From contig CP128835.1 in assembly GCA_030388825.1 (NCBI GenBank), positions 3,590,001 through 3,654,000 on the forward strand: a stretch of 64,000 bases of DNA, read 5' to 3'. The notes below the pieces were generated by a model, which was not told where the DNA came from, did not search any database, and worked only from the letters and a program-made list of their open reading frames with translations. Source of the DNA: Rossellomorea sp. AcN35-11 (GTDB lineage: Bacteria > Bacillota > Bacilli > Bacillales > Bacillaceae_B). Below, piece by piece: positions 27,352-36,944 of the stretch (position 1 is the first letter of the stretch; every line of letters starts with the position of its first letter). A program made the position numbers and the translations under genes.

Positions 27352-27537
27352 TTACTGTATTATTTTTTTGTCCAATGGTTTTGTTTTGCTAATCTCATTG
27401 AGTTGTTGAACATTGATCAATGCATCCAGCTCTTCACTAAGTTGAAGGGTTGCTGGACTGCTGAGTCCAAAACGGACACCTGACTGTATCATTTTCCATC
27501 TTACCATTTCAATTCGATCTGTCTTGATCCCCTTCAT
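27352..27537 (-). CDS. Spo0E-like aspartyl-phosphate phosphatase
   Basis: 61 residues from ATG 27537 (AGAGGTG 6 nt upstream). It carries the family pattern: 'IEMVRWKMIQSGVRFGL' helix, then 'LQLSEELDALI' holding the SxELD signature. Family members remove phosphate from Spo0A and so delay sporulation. B. subtilis spo0E also lies between ykvI/que and the mtn genes, so this may be the positional equivalent. Confidence 0.8.
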   Translation of the reverse strand: MKGIKTDRIEMVRWKMIQSGVRFGLSSPATLQLSEELDALINVQQLNEISKTKPLDKKIIQ

Positions 27538-27785
27538 CAACAACACCTCTTTTTTCTTTACTCTATTTTACTATTAATTCCACATAGAGAAAAGTAAAAA
27601 CAGGCGGAAGACTCATAGGTTTACCTCGATTTAGACTATTGAAGAGGCGATGCTTTAAAATGGCAAGAACCTTCCATTAACAACGGGGAATAGGCCTGAT
27701 GTCCACTTGCTTCTAAATAGATCCCTTCTTCATTGTAACTCTATTTCTAAAATACGCATATGCTTCATATATTGAATATGAACAA

Positions 27786-27812
27786 CAAAAAGGCGGGGGA
27801 TATCTCCCCCGC
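27786..27812 (-). terminator. Terminator
   Basis: GCGGGGGA / TCCCCCGC with a 4-nt loop, followed on the minus strand by CTTTTTGTTG, just past the 64-aa gene. Confidence 0.85.
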
Positions 27813-27817
27813 TCCTT

Positions 27818-28012
27818 CTAACTTCTGGGCGAATCCAGATAATGATAAAGAATATTGCCTCCATGCTCTGCCACACCACGGAACTGTTTGAAATCTTCCT
27901 GCTTCACAAGCACAGATCGAAAGACCAGAAAATCTTCTTTCATCACTCTTATTTCTTCTATTTCTTTCGTGCGCAATAATTGTAGCTTTTCAAGAATTTC
28001 TGCTTCACTCAT
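27818..28012 (-). CDS. Hypothetical protein (64 aa)
   Basis: 64 residues. The N-terminal half is helical ('AEILEKLQLLRTKEIEEI'), then 'FLVFRSVLVKQEDFKQFRG' and 'GGNILYHYLDS'. GGAGG lies 7 nt before the ATG and a strong terminator follows. It lies back to back with the DUF2187 gene. No family recognised. Confidence 0.62.
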   Translation of the reverse strand: MSEAEILEKLQLLRTKEIEEIRVMKEDFLVFRSVLVKQEDFKQFRGVAEHGGNILYHYLDSPRS

Positions 28013-28180
28013 ATCCTAACCTCCATCCTCCATGTTTCTATTGTAGTGATAAATGGATGAAAACCTCAAGGATAAATTCCCCTTGAATTGTGAGAAAACT
28101 CTTTACCTTTTAATAAGTTTACGTCAAAATATGAGTAATTGTTGTGTTTGTTGAATTTTGGCAAAAAGGAGAGACCTCTG

Positions 28181-28360
28181 ATGAAAAAGGCAGAAATCGG
28201 AAACATCATTGAATTTAGAGATGGTTTAAGAGGAATTGTAGAAAAGGTAAATGAGAATTCGGTAATCGTAGATTTGACGTATATGAAAAATTATCGAGAT
28301 CTGGAGCTGGAAGAAAAGACGGTTGTGAACCATAAAAACTATAAAATTGTTGAAGCATAG
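28181..28360 (+). CDS. DUF2187-family protein (YkvS-like)
   Basis: 59 residues from ATG 28181 (AAGGAG 9 nt upstream; the frame is open from 28139 but without a site). Pattern 'KKAEIGNIIEFRDGLRGIVEKV', 'NSVIVDLTYM', 'VVNHKNYKIV' is that of DUF2187, a small beta-barrel-like domain known as B. subtilis YkvS. Function unknown. Confidence 0.83.
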   Translation: MKKAEIGNIIEFRDGLRGIVEKVNENSVIVDLTYMKNYRDLELEEKTVVNHKNYKIVEA

Positions 28361-28374
28361 GAAAAAAACCAGAA

Positions 28375-28403
28375 AAGGTGGAGGACCCTTCTCCTCCTTT
28401 TTC
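28375..28403 (+). terminator. Terminator after the DUF2187 gene
   Basis: GGAGGA / TCCTCC stem with loop CCCTTC followed by TTTTTC; AAAGG precedes. Confidence 0.65.
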
Positions 28404-28487
28404 TTTTGGACTTACATAAAAACAGGTTTACAGATATGCTCTAAAGGATACTCTTATAGCATACTTATCGTAAGGTGGATCATTCTC

Positions 28488-29873
28488 ATGAATATCAATA
28501 TTCATATCGTTAACAAAGCGAGAAAAAGTTTCTGGTTTGTACCCTTTTTATTTTCTCTTCTCTCATTATTTCTTGCACTTTTGACCTTCTATTTTGATTG
28601 GTGGTTAAGTCAGCACAATTATCCGCTATTCCCAAAGGTGCTGTTTTCCAATTTCGATTTATCTATGACCATTATCAGTACAATCGCATCCTCAATCATG
28701 ACTATGACCACGATTACCTTTTCAACCATCATGGTCGTCCTGACTACTTTTTTATCTCAGTATTCACCAAGGACCCTTCAAAATTTTATTAATGACCGCC
28801 CTACCCAACGGGTACTCGCCATCTTTGTATCGGGTGTAGTGTACTGTATTACACTACTGGTCCTTCTTAAGGACGAATCAGGTCAGGAGTTATATATCTC
28901 ATCGGCATTTGCCGGTATCGTGGCAATCATCTGTTTATTTGTATTCGTTTATTTTGTTCATCACGTATCCAATTGGGTGAAAGTCAGTAACTTAATACAT
29001 AACATAACCATCAAAACAAATAAAAAAATTGATCAAAGTTACTTGTATCGAAAAAATGCCGTAAAAGAGGATACTCCATCTCTTCATGATTCACTTTTCG
29101 AGGAGGTCAATCCAATTAACGTGTATAGTGAGCAATCCGGATATTTGCAGCAGATCGATATCGAAGGAATGCTCAAAAAAGCCTTTAAGGATAGAGTAAC
29201 TATACGAATGGTGAAAACACCGGGTGAATACTTGCTTGAAGGAACGCTTGTCATGACAGTCTGGACGGAGAATGAAGAGACTGCTGCTAAGGATTATTTG
29301 GGTTTCCTTGTGCTTGGGCCAGACAAGGAACCTATGGAAGATATTGAGCTGGGAATCCGTAAACTGGTTGAGATTGCATTAAGGGCCATTTCCCCCGCCA
29401 TCAATGACCCGAATACTGCTAAAAACTGTATCGAAGAAATCGGGATCATCCTGTCCAAGCTGGCTAAACATAAGCTTCCAAGCTCTTATCTTTCAGATGA
29501 AGAAAACAACGTTCGGATCATATTGGAACAGCCGACATTTGTTGATTATTTATACAGGAGCTTTTACCAGCTAAGGCATTACGGAAGGCATGACATCTCA
29601 ATCATTTCTGAAATCTTGCGGTCACTAAGAATGATCGGGGAAAACAACAAGGATGAAACGAAACAGATGGTGTGGACATTTAAAGATTATATCTTGGAAG
29701 GCATCGACTACGACAGCCTTCAAAATCTAGATATGCAGTACCTTATGAGGCATCTGGATGAACTGGCAGCAGCTTGTGGTCAGGGTGAATGGGATAAAGA
29801 TGAAGTGCGAAACAAATATTTTCCAGATGAATACAAAACAAGTGATTCATATAGCCAAAAGGGTAGACAATAA
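28488..29873 (+). CDS. DUF2254 multi-pass membrane protein
   Basis: 461 residues from ATG 28488 (AAGGTGG about 10 nt upstream). Four membrane helices near residues 15-40, 55-85, 100-122 and 135-158, then a large soluble domain with 'QSGYLQQIDIEGML', 'DYLGFLVLGPDKE' and 'RAISPAINDPNTA', which is the DUF2254 signature. The function of the family is unknown. Single gene closed by a strong hairpin. Confidence 0.82.
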   Translation: MNINIHIVNKARKSFWFVPFLFSLLSLFLALLTFYFDWWLSQHNYPLFPKVLFSNFDLSMTIISTIASSIMTMTTITFSTIMVVLTTFLSQYSPRTLQNFINDRPTQRVLAIFVSGVVYCITLLVLLKDESGQELYISSAFAGIVAIICLFVFVYFVHHVSNWVKVSNLIHNITIKTNKKIDQSYLYRKNAVKEDTPSLHDSLFEEVNPINVYSEQSGYLQQIDIEGMLKKAFKDRVTIRMVKTPGEYLLEGTLVMTVWTENEETAAKDYLGFLVLGPDKEPMEDIELGIRKLVEIALRAISPAINDPNTAKNCIEEIGIILSKLAKHKLPSSYLSDEENNVRIILEQPTFVDYLYRSFYQLRHYGRHDISIISEILRSLRMIGENNKDETKQMVWTFKDYILEGIDYDSLQNLDMQYLMRHLDELAAACGQGEWDKDEVRNKYFPDEYKTSDSYSQKGRQ

Positions 29874-29902
29874 CGTTCAATTGACACATTCCCTGACTTT
29901 AT

Positions 29903-29956
29903 AAAAACACGCAAAAATGTGTGCCTAATCATTGATTATGGCACTTTTGTGTTTTT
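29903..29956. terminator. Long terminator hairpin
   Basis: AAAAACAC..AAAA / TTTT..GTGTTTTT outer stem with inner GTGCC TAATCA / TGATTA GGCAC pairs. Lies between convergent genes. Confidence 0.8.
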
Positions 29957-29983
29957 AAAAGAACAAAGAAAGAAATGATGCAT

Positions 29984-30451
29984 TCATGAGTCAGCCTGTT
30001 GAAGTTTAAACATTTTTTCATAAAAAAGTTGAAAAGCATACATGGATACCGTTTTAATCAAAAAGATAAGTGATAATTGAGGCTTTGTCAGTCTTACAAG
30101 GGATACATAACCGATTTTTTTAAACCAATTCAGTAAGACATATACAAAAAGATTATCCACTATTAGATTTGTCAGCAGATAAAGCTTAAAATTCTCAAAT
30201 GTGTATTTCAATATCCAGATCGATCCAACAAAAAATGGTCCTACAATCAGAGGTAGTTCACCTAAGAAATTTCGCTTGATGTTGTAATGGAACCACCACC
30301 ATATTTTCTTTTCTGCAAGCATTCCTTCTGTAATAAGAAATACTGTCATGAATAAAGCACCGGGAATATACCTTTTGACTGTTTTTGGTTTGAGGAAAAC
30401 CATTGAGATCCATGAAAGAAGAGTCATAAGGAAAATAATATTTCTGTTCAT
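29984..30451 (-). CDS. Multi-pass membrane protein of unknown function
   Basis: 155 residues with four or five hydrophobic helices (near residues 4-20, 28-45, 62-82, 90-108, 122-142) and short basic loops. 'EKKIWWWFHYNIKRNFLGELPLI' is a striking amphipathic link. Similar small integral membrane proteins are common in spore formers but I cannot name a family with assurance. It is alone between terminators. Confidence 0.65.
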   Translation of the reverse strand: MNRNIIFLMTLLSWISMVFLKPKTVKRYIPGALFMTVFLITEGMLAEKKIWWWFHYNIKRNFLGELPLIVGPFFVGSIWILKYTFENFKLYLLTNLIVDNLFVYVLLNWFKKIGYVSLVRLTKPQLSLIFLIKTVSMYAFQLFYEKMFKLQQADS

Positions 30452-30601
30452 TCGCTAAACCACCCTTTTTGTGACTCTTTTTATTTTGCTATACAAAATA
30501 AAATCAATACATCGAAAATGAATTCCTGAAAGAAGATTGTTCATGTAATTATTTATTCTCATTCAGTATAGCGGTCGTCTTGTTAAAGAGCATACGAAAA
30601 T

Positions 30602-30625
30602 GGTCAGAGGATTGATCCCCTGACC
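30602..30625 (-). terminator. Probable terminator of the 38-aa gene
   Basis: GGTCAGAGGAT / ATCCCCTGACC (one wobble on the minus strand) followed by ATTTTC on the minus strand. Confidence 0.5.
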
Positions 30626-30696
30626 TTTCGTGTATCTGGGTTTTTATACCTCTTCATGTAAATAACAGGCATTATTTAATAGTTAAACGCTCTACA

Positions 30697-30813
30697 TTAT
30701 TTTTCCTTATTCCCATTAGCAAGTTCTTTGAATGAAGAAACTTTCCCATGAGGATGCTGTTCCTGCTTTCTTACGTTCCATTGACGTTCTTTTTCATGTT
30801 TTGATTTTGTCAC
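30697..30813 (-). CDS. Very small basic protein (38 aa), DUF6254-like
   Basis: 38 residues from a GTG at 30813 with AAGGAG 8 nt upstream. Sequence begins MTKSKHEKERQWNVRKQEQ and continues 'HPHGKVSSFKEL', a pattern I recall for DUF6254 microproteins of Bacillus. Function unknown. Too short for most gene callers, but the ribosome site, codon pattern and family likeness support it. Confidence 0.62.
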   Translation of the reverse strand: MTKSKHEKERQWNVRKQEQHPHGKVSSFKELANGNKEK

Positions 30814-30885
30814 GTTCACCACTCCTTTTTCATTAGTCCTTAATAACATGAGCAGGAGTTCCTCTTTTTACTCCCTCTTACATGA

Positions 30886-31917
30886 TTATTTACTTGGTTT
30901 CATCCAGAGGAGAACGATGAATAATAAGCTCATATAGCCAAAGAGCGGATATAGATATGACAAAAGTTTGCTGTATTCAAAGAAGCTTAAGGAATAAATA
31001 ACAAGGAAGATCCCTGTAAAAGTCATTAACGATGTGCCTTTCCAGTAGTTCGATAATTGCTTCTCAAGACCAAATACCCCACCTATCACAGAAGTGAATA
31101 TTTCCCCATAAATGATGATGATATAAATAAAATAAAAACCTGAAACAAATGATTTCATCACCACAGCCATCGGAATCTGATAATGTGTCACATCCGGTAT
31201 CATGACCAACGTAATATGGCTGGAAATCAGAATCATCGTAAGGAAAAACCCTCCCAGGTACCCACCTATTTTTATGGTTTCCCTATCCTTCACTTCACCG
31301 GCTACAGGTACGAGGACAGCCTGTGCCATGGCGAGGTTAAAGGCCACGTATGAAAAAGGGGCAACAACGGATTTCCATCCATCTTCAGAATGGGGAATCA
31401 TTAGAAAAGCATCGGAAAACCCTGCGTTTTGAACAGAATATACCATCAAGAAAAGATTAAATATAATCATGAGAGGAACCACGAACGTATTCACAGCAAA
31501 AAGCCCTTTGATTCCCACCATCATCGTGATAAAACCAAGTCCGATTGTAAGGAATATCCCCAGTTGTTTAGGGAGCAATAGCTGTTCTTGAAATACAGCC
31601 CCCGCTCCTGAAAGCATGACAGCGGAAACCCCTATCAGCATAATCATCATGACGATGTTCATAAATTTAGAAAACCATTTTCCGAATAGATATTCGTTAA
31701 ACTCTTCAAATGACTTTGCTTTAATATCATGGGATTTCAGCATTATCTTCGTCCCCATTGTAATAAATAAGTAACCGCTTACTAATATGGCGATAAATCC
31801 GACAAAGCCGAACCTGGTAAAGAACTCTACAATTTCCCTCCCGGTGGCAAATCCGGCTCCAATTACAGTACCCACATACACTGCAGCAATTTGAAACGAT
31901 CCTGATAACTTTTTCAT
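30886..31917 (-). CDS. ykvI: YkvI-family membrane protein (APC/LeuT-like fold)
   Basis: 343 residues with about ten membrane helices. The first helix is broken at 'VGTVIGAGFATGREI', like the unwound helix 1 of LeuT-fold transporters. It matches B. subtilis YkvI in length and start. No substrate is known; an amino-acid or other small-molecule role is a structural guess. Confidence 0.82.
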   Translation of the reverse strand: MKKLSGSFQIAAVYVGTVIGAGFATGREIVEFFTRFGFVGFIAILVSGYLFITMGTKIMLKSHDIKAKSFEEFNEYLFGKWFSKFMNIVMMIMLIGVSAVMLSGAGAVFQEQLLLPKQLGIFLTIGLGFITMMVGIKGLFAVNTFVVPLMIIFNLFLMVYSVQNAGFSDAFLMIPHSEDGWKSVVAPFSYVAFNLAMAQAVLVPVAGEVKDRETIKIGGYLGGFFLTMILISSHITLVMIPDVTHYQIPMAVVMKSFVSGFYFIYIIIIYGEIFTSVIGGVFGLEKQLSNYWKGTSLMTFTGIFLVIYSLSFFEYSKLLSYLYPLFGYMSLLFIVLLWMKPSK

Positions 31918-32033
31918 CCCATCACCTCTGACAGCCTTCTACTTCACCTTATGTACAAGCAGAGTAAATCAGAAGCAAAAGTCAATAATTCTTTAGGATG
32001 CAAACAGTATTGTACATACTCTTACAAAAAAAA

Positions 32034-32056
32034 GCAGCCGCAGAAATTACGGCTGC
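32034..32056 (-). terminator. Terminator after pepF
   Basis: GCAGCCG / CGGCTGC with a 9-nt loop and eight T following on the minus strand. Confidence 0.88.
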
Positions 32057-32066
32057 CCCATTCATT

Positions 32067-33763
32067 TTATAGGGATTGATCATCTATTTCATTTAACCAC
32101 TGTCTTATTGGTTCAATGACTTTTTCTACTGTTCCTTCCTGGAAAGGGGAGTCAAGATTGGCTGCCTTGACGAGGCCGGTGAATGACAGGCTCCCCCCCA
32201 GTTTACAAAGGTCCACATAATCACTCCATGCCTCTTCCCGCTTGACATTCATCTTCTTCCAGAATTGGAAAGCACAGATTTGAGCCAGCGTGTAATCGAT
32301 ATAATAGAACGGAGAATTATAAATATGAGATTGGCGCTGCCAGAACCCTCCATTTTCCAAATACGGGATGTGATCGTAGTCCCTGTGAGGAAGGTATTCT
32401 TTCTCAATCCTTCTCCACGCTGCATTTCGTTCAGATGGAGAGATCTCGGGATTTTCATACACAAAATGCTGGAACTCATCGACCGCCACACCGTAAGGAA
32501 GGAATTCCAAACCTTCACTCAGATGGGAAAATTGGTACTTTTCCGTATCCTCCTTAAAGAAATAACTCATCCATGGCCACGTGAAGAATTCCATGCTCAT
32601 GGAATGGATTTCACACGCTTCATACGTCGGCCATATATATTCAGGTATATCATATCCTCTACTGGAATATACCTGAAACGCATGGCCCGCTTCATGGGTC
32701 AACACATCGATATCCCCTGACGTCCCATTAAAGTTTGAAAAGATATAAGGTGACTCATGGTTGGCAATATATGTACAGTAGCCTCCACCAGCTTTTCCTT
32801 TCTTCGCTTCCAGGTCCATGAGATCATGCTGAATCATGAAATCAAAGAATTCCTTTGTTTCAGGTGACAACTCCTCATACATTCTTTTACCATTTTCAAT
32901 GATCCACTGAGGGCCCCCCCTTTGGAACTGCATTACCGGAAGTAAATTTAAACCCATCGTCGTAAAACTTCATGGACTCAATCCCGATGCGTTTACCTTG
33001 TCTTTCTTTAAGTTCCGTTGCAAGTGGGACAATATGCTTCTTCACTTGATCACGGAACACCTTAACCATCTCTGGTGTATAATCCGTTCTCGTCATACGA
33101 TAGTATCCCAATTCAACAAAATTTTCATATCCCAGCGTTGTCGCAATCCTGTGCCGCAGCTTCACCAATTCATCAAATAAACGATCCAATTCTTCCTGGT
33201 TTTCTTCAAAGAAAGATACTGTTGCCTGTGCGGCTTCTTTTCTTGTATCCCTATTCACAGATTGTGTAAAGGGGCCCATCTGCGCCAACGTTCTTTCTTC
33301 CCCCCTGAAAAGGGATCTTTGCTGAAGCCATCAGCTTTGTATACTGGGAAGATAACTTATTTTCTTTTTGCAGAAGAGTGACGATCTCTGGTGAAAATGT
33401 TTTCATCTCACTTTCTGCCAAAGCGAATAACTGTTTACCCCACTTCTCTTCCAATTCATTCCTATAAGGGGAATGAACGAGTTCCTGATAATATTCCGTA
33501 ACCATTCCGTGAACCTCAGGCATCATATCATCAATATAATCCTGCTCTTCTTTATAGAATTCGTCATTTGTATCGATGGAATGTCGAATATAGCAGATGT
33601 TTTGCATCGTATCTATATGGAGACGAATGTCATTCAATTCCTTGATAGCGTCCACTTGTTCATCTACATTGGACGCATCTTTAAATTTAGTAAGTATTTG
33701 CTTGAAAACAGGTTTGATTTCTTCTAATTTTGGTCGTTCATATGTAAATTGTTCAAACTTCAT
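32067..33763 (-). CDS. pepF: M3-family oligoendopeptidase F, two apparent frameshifts
   Basis: The gene is read in three frames. Dropping one G from the G6 run at 33300-33305 and one from the G7 run at 32914-32920 gives 564 residues, the usual size of this M3B subfamily. The zinc motif is intact ('DVLTHEAGHAFQVYSS', HExxH) with the third ligand Glu in 'CEIHSMSMEFFTWPW'. N-terminal part starts MKFEQFTYERPKLEEIKP with AAGGGGG before the ATG. It would cut short peptides in the cytosol. All parts are well conserved, so decay is unlikely. Confidence 0.85.
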
Positions 33764-33903
33764 TAGAATTCCCCCTTTTATAATGACTCCGACTAATATA
33801 ATTCGACCTCCCTACCACAATCTCCTGTTTATCCCCAGGAAGGAATTTGGAATCAACTCATACTTGGTGGATTCACGCAGGAAGTGAGATGTCCACATAC
33901 AAT

Positions 33904-33926
33904 AAAAGCCCCGTCAATGACGGGGC
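33904..33926 (-). terminator. Terminator after the marR gene
   Basis: GCCCCGTC / GACGGGGC with a 3-nt loop followed by TTTTATT on the minus strand. Confidence 0.85.
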
Positions 33927-33933
33927 ACTTACC

Positions 33934-34383
33934 TTAATAGGATAGATCTTTAATCGCCAGTCCTAATTTCTTCAACATTTCAATCGTTTCTTCCTTCTCC
34001 ACAGGGGAAAGGGCTGACATTAGTTCATGAATTCTATTTTCATGATCAGGGAAGATCTCTTCGATTAACCGTCTGCCGCCTTCGGTTATATGGGCATAGG
34101 TTACCCGACGGTCCTTTGGACAGGCATTACGCTTCAGATAGCCCTTTTGTTCAAGCTTATCCACAACGTAAGTTATGCTTCCAGAAGCTAAAAGGATTTT
34201 TCCGCCAATTTGTTGAAGAGGTTGATCCCCTTTGTGATAAAGAAGTTCTAATACAGCAAACTCAGTAGGGTTTAACCCATTTTCCTGGATGTTTTTATTA
34301 ATCTCTTCATTCAAGGCTTTAAACGCTCTTGATAGGACGATGAAAAGCTTTAAAGATTGTTTTGTATCTGGAGTTTCACTCAT
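33934..34383 (-). CDS. MarR-family transcriptional regulator
   Basis: 149 residues from ATG 34383 (AAAGGA 9 nt upstream; the ATG at 34392 abuts it). Winged-helix core 'NPTEFAVLELLYHKGDQPLQQIGGKILLASGSITYVVDKLEQKG' region near residues 40-85 and the wing 'DRRVTYAHITEGGRRLIEEI'. A dimeric DNA-binding repressor. Its target is unknown; pepF lies just downstream and the Spo0E-like gene upstream. Confidence 0.88.
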   Translation of the reverse strand: MSETPDTKQSLKLFIVLSRAFKALNEEINKNIQENGLNPTEFAVLELLYHKGDQPLQQIGGKILLASGSITYVVDKLEQKGYLKRNACPKDRRVTYAHITEGGRRLIEEIFPDHENRIHELMSALSPVEKEETIEMLKKLGLAIKDLSY

Positions 34384-34472
34384 ACCATTCATTCCTTTGA
34401 AATTATCTCAATTTCAAAACATTATACAAATAAACCTTGCTGTTGTCAAATCAGAAGCATGTTCCAACAGTT

Positions 34473-34518
34473 AATAAACGGAGGACGGTTCGCCAATGCG
34501 TACCGTCCTCCGCTTATT
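34473..34518. terminator. Terminator hairpin
   Basis: AATAA.CGGAGGACGGT / ACCGTCCTCCG.TTATT, 16 pairs, between the Spo0E-like gene and marR. Confidence 0.75.
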
Positions 34519-34614
34519 GAATAACGACAGATTAGTTTGGTTTTCCGGGTTTATAAGTGGATATTGTTGGAGTCTTTCTAGTAAATCTTTGGAGGTGAGG
34601 AATATCTTGTTGAA

Positions 34615-34860
34615 TTAGGAAGCAGTCCTTTTTAATAAACTTTTAATGTAAAGCCCGAAATCATTTGAGGATTCTTGGATGGTCATTTCCACTACTTTAT
34701 TTGTGCACTTTTCATAATCGTTCAAAAGCTGATCTAGCTGTTGGCTGCATCGGACTGTTTCATCTGCACATAACCCTAAATTTTCTCCTAATGAAATCAT
34801 TTCTGAACGTTTCTGATTAATTCTCATTAATAACCATTTCTTCTTTAATAGACGACCCAT
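34615..34860 (-). CDS. Spo0E-like aspartyl-phosphate phosphatase (second copy)
   Basis: 81 residues with 'INQKRSEMISLGENLGL' then 'CSQQLDQLLNDY', the paired-helix and SQxLD pattern of Spo0E/YisI/YnzD proteins. A C-terminal extension of about 30 residues is unlike the shorter copy at 27.4 kb. AAAGGAG lies 10 nt before the ATG. Likely to dephosphorylate Spo0A. Only 0.3 kb from the mtn operon. Confidence 0.75.
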   Translation of the reverse strand: MGRLLKKKWLLMRINQKRSEMISLGENLGLCADETVRCSQQLDQLLNDYEKCTNKVVEMTIQESSNDFGLYIKSLLKRTAS

Positions 34861-35080
34861 TTCAAATAAACTCCTTTTTTTCTCCTAGTCTTTATTAAGT
34901 AAAATCGTTACTTGGAAATTATCGCAAGTATTATCAGAAAAGTAAATAGATTCGCAAAACAAGACAAAATAACTAGTAATGTTGCCTGATTAGACATTTT
35001 TCACCAAATTCCTTTCCCTGTATAAGAAGGGACAGAGACCTCGCATCATTTAACAACACTATTTGAGAATAGGATCAAAC

Positions 35081-35119
35081 AAAAAAGGATAGACAATGAA
35101 TTCCCCTCATCATCTATCC
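35081..35119 (-). terminator. Terminator of mtnWXBD
   Basis: GGATAGA / TCTATCC with inner pairing, followed by TTTTTTG on the minus strand, just past mtnD. Confidence 0.75.
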
Positions 35120-35128
35120 TATGAAAGA

Positions 35129-35641
35129 TTAATAGATTGGCACCCAGCCTTCCTTTGTGACGAAGATACGGACCGCCACTACTTTTTTATCATCACTTAA
35201 TGTGAAATAATGACGGATGTTTTCCGGAACGGAAATCAAGTCACCAGGATTCAGATGCACTTCAAAGAAATCACCATTTCTACCTTGAATGACAAAAACA
35301 CCGTGTCCGTTCACGATAAAGCGTACTTCATCATCAGTATGATGATGCTCCTGCTGGAAGTTCTTCAGGAGCTCCTCTAGGTTCGGTGTACTTTCAGATA
35401 AGGAAATGACATCACTGGTCTGATATCCTCGCCGCTCAGAAATATCATCTATTTCTTTTTTAAAAGTGGTTAATATTTGACCCTTCTCCTCTTCAGTCAA
35501 GGTGTACTTGCCCCTAAGTCCATCTCCCAGCTTTTGGATATTCCAGTGTTCATAGATCACTCCCTGTTCATTTAAAAATTGTACGACCTTTTCCTGATCT
35601 TCAATGACACGGTTTTCTCCCTTGATTTTAATGGTTGTCAT
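35129..35641 (-). CDS. mtnD: Acireductone dioxygenase MtnD
   Basis: 170 residues, cupin fold. The metal site is visible in 'QEHHHTDDEVRFIVNGHG' (H-x-H...E) with the last His in 'VPENIRHYFTL'. It oxidises acireductone to 4-methylthio-2-oxobutanoate plus formate when Fe2+ is bound. Last gene of mtnW-X-B-D, 14 nt after mtnB, under the S-box at 38.3 kb. Confidence 0.95.
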   Translation of the reverse strand: MTTIKIKGENRVIEDQEKVVQFLNEQGVIYEHWNIQKLGDGLRGKYTLTEEEKGQILTTFKKEIDDISERRGYQTSDVISLSESTPNLEELLKNFQQEHHHTDDEVRFIVNGHGVFVIQGRNGDFFEVHLNPGDLISVPENIRHYFTLSDDKKVVAVRIFVTKEGWVPIY

Positions 35642-35655
35642 GACTCTATTCCTCC

Positions 35656-36285
35656 TTAAATATTTGCTTTGGTATTGTTGATTGATAAAAGAGCCAGTTG
35701 ATATTGAAACAAAAATTCACATGCTTCCAATAGTTTCTTCGCTTCAAAACCGTTTCTGCCCCATACTGTGATCCCATGATTACGGATGAGGACGGCCCCT
35801 CTGTCTTCTACAACAAAAGGTAAAAAGGCATCAGCCAATGTGGGAATATGGGCATGATTTGGTATGATCGGGATGGAAAGGGAGTCCTGTTCCCCCCATT
35901 TATCCCATGCCTTTATCAATTCCTGATTTTTGAATGTAATACGCCCTTCATCTCCGTACAGTTCACTGATGACATTATTTGCTACTGTATGAACATGGAG
36001 GCTGCATCCAGCAGAACTTTTGGCGAATACATGACTGTGCAGCAGAGTTTCCGCTGATGGTCGAAGATTGGTTTCTTCAACAGATTCCCCATTGCCATTC
36101 ACGAGGAGGAAGTCTTCTTCCGTTTGCTTCCTTTTATCCTTACCGCTTGCCGTCACGAGAAATGTATCAGGGCAAGTACCTACACGAATGGCCAGATTGC
36201 CGCTCGTTCCCATAAACCAGTCCCTGTCTGCCAATTCCCTTTTTATCTCAGCGAGCTCGTCCCAGTGATTCTGATAGAACTTCAT
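35656..36285 (-). CDS. mtnB: Methylthioribulose-1-phosphate dehydratase MtnB
   Basis: 209 residues, class-II aldolase fold. Zinc His in '[10 protein letters not shown]' and '[10 protein letters not shown]', phosphate-binding 'TSGNLAIRV' and 'VTASGKDK'. It dehydrates methylthioribulose-1-phosphate in methionine salvage. Overlaps the mtnX stop by 4 nt. Confidence 0.95.
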   Translation of the reverse strand: MKFYQNHWDELAEIKRELADRDWFMGTSGNLAIRVGTCPDTFLVTASGKDKRKQTEEDFLLVNGNGESVEETNLRPSAETLLHSHVFAKSSAGCSLHVHTVANNVISELYGDEGRITFKNQELIKAWDKWGEQDSLSIPIIPNHAHIPTLADAFLPFVVEDRGAVLIRNHGITVWGRNGFEAKKLLEACEFLFQYQLALLSINNTKANI

Positions 36286-36944
36286 ACTATCACTCCTTTT
36301 TCAAGCACGTTCTTACAATCATGAAAGGTGTCAAAAGGATGGCAGGCAATTCCTCTTTCTTGACATTTCTGTAAGAGGTAGTCCCTGGCAAATACCCTAT
36401 CACCAAGTTCAGCCATTTCTAAATCTGTGACAGAGTCCCCAATCACAATGATTTCTGTTCCTTCTTTTATAGATAATGTTCTCATGATAGAAGGCTTGCA
36501 GCACCCACACCCTTTATTTTCACAGCCCTCATCACAAGGATGGGGCCAATGGACCTTAATGGTTGATTCATTGAATTTTGCTTCGTTACAATAAACCCCG
36601 TTAAACGGCCCGTATGGTTCCAGCAAGGGATGTACAAAGAAGTCAATCCCACCACTTACGATATATAAAGGAATTTTACGTTCTTTTGTAAACTCTATAA
36701 ATTCCTTGAATCCTTTTCGTATGACAGCTGTATCCAGCAAATACTGGACCATTTCGTCCTTCTGTGATGAAGGAATAAGGGAGAACATCTTACTTACTCC
36801 CTCTTTAATGGGAATTTTCTGCTTCAAGATGTCGTCTTTGATCCCTTCCCATTCAGGAGGGGCAAATGCTTTCATTAATGAAATGATGTTGTCGGTTTCA
36901 GTGATCGTCCCATCAAAATCACAGAAAATAACCGGAACTGCCAC
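36282..36944 (-). CDS. mtnX: HK-MTPenyl-1-P phosphatase MtnX
   Basis: 220 residues, HAD superfamily. Nucleophile motif '[13 protein letters not shown]' near the start, '[10 protein letters not shown]', and '[12 protein letters not shown]' as the last metal motif. It removes phosphate from 2-hydroxy-3-keto-5-methylthiopentenyl-1-phosphate. I pick the GTG at 36944, which shares one base with the mtnW stop (TAGTG); an ATG at 36968 inside mtnW is the alternative. Confidence 0.92.
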   Translation of the reverse strand: MAVPVIFCDFDGTITETDNIISLMKAFAPPEWEGIKDDILKQKIPIKEGVSKMFSLIPSSQKDEMVQYLLDTAVIRKGFKEFIEFTKERKIPLYIVSGGIDFFVHPLLEPYGPFNGVYCNEAKFNESTIKVHWPHPCDEGCENKGCGCCKPSIMRTLSIKEGTEIIVIGDSVTDLEMAELGDRVFARDYLLQKCQERGIACHPFDTFHDCKNVLEKGVIV

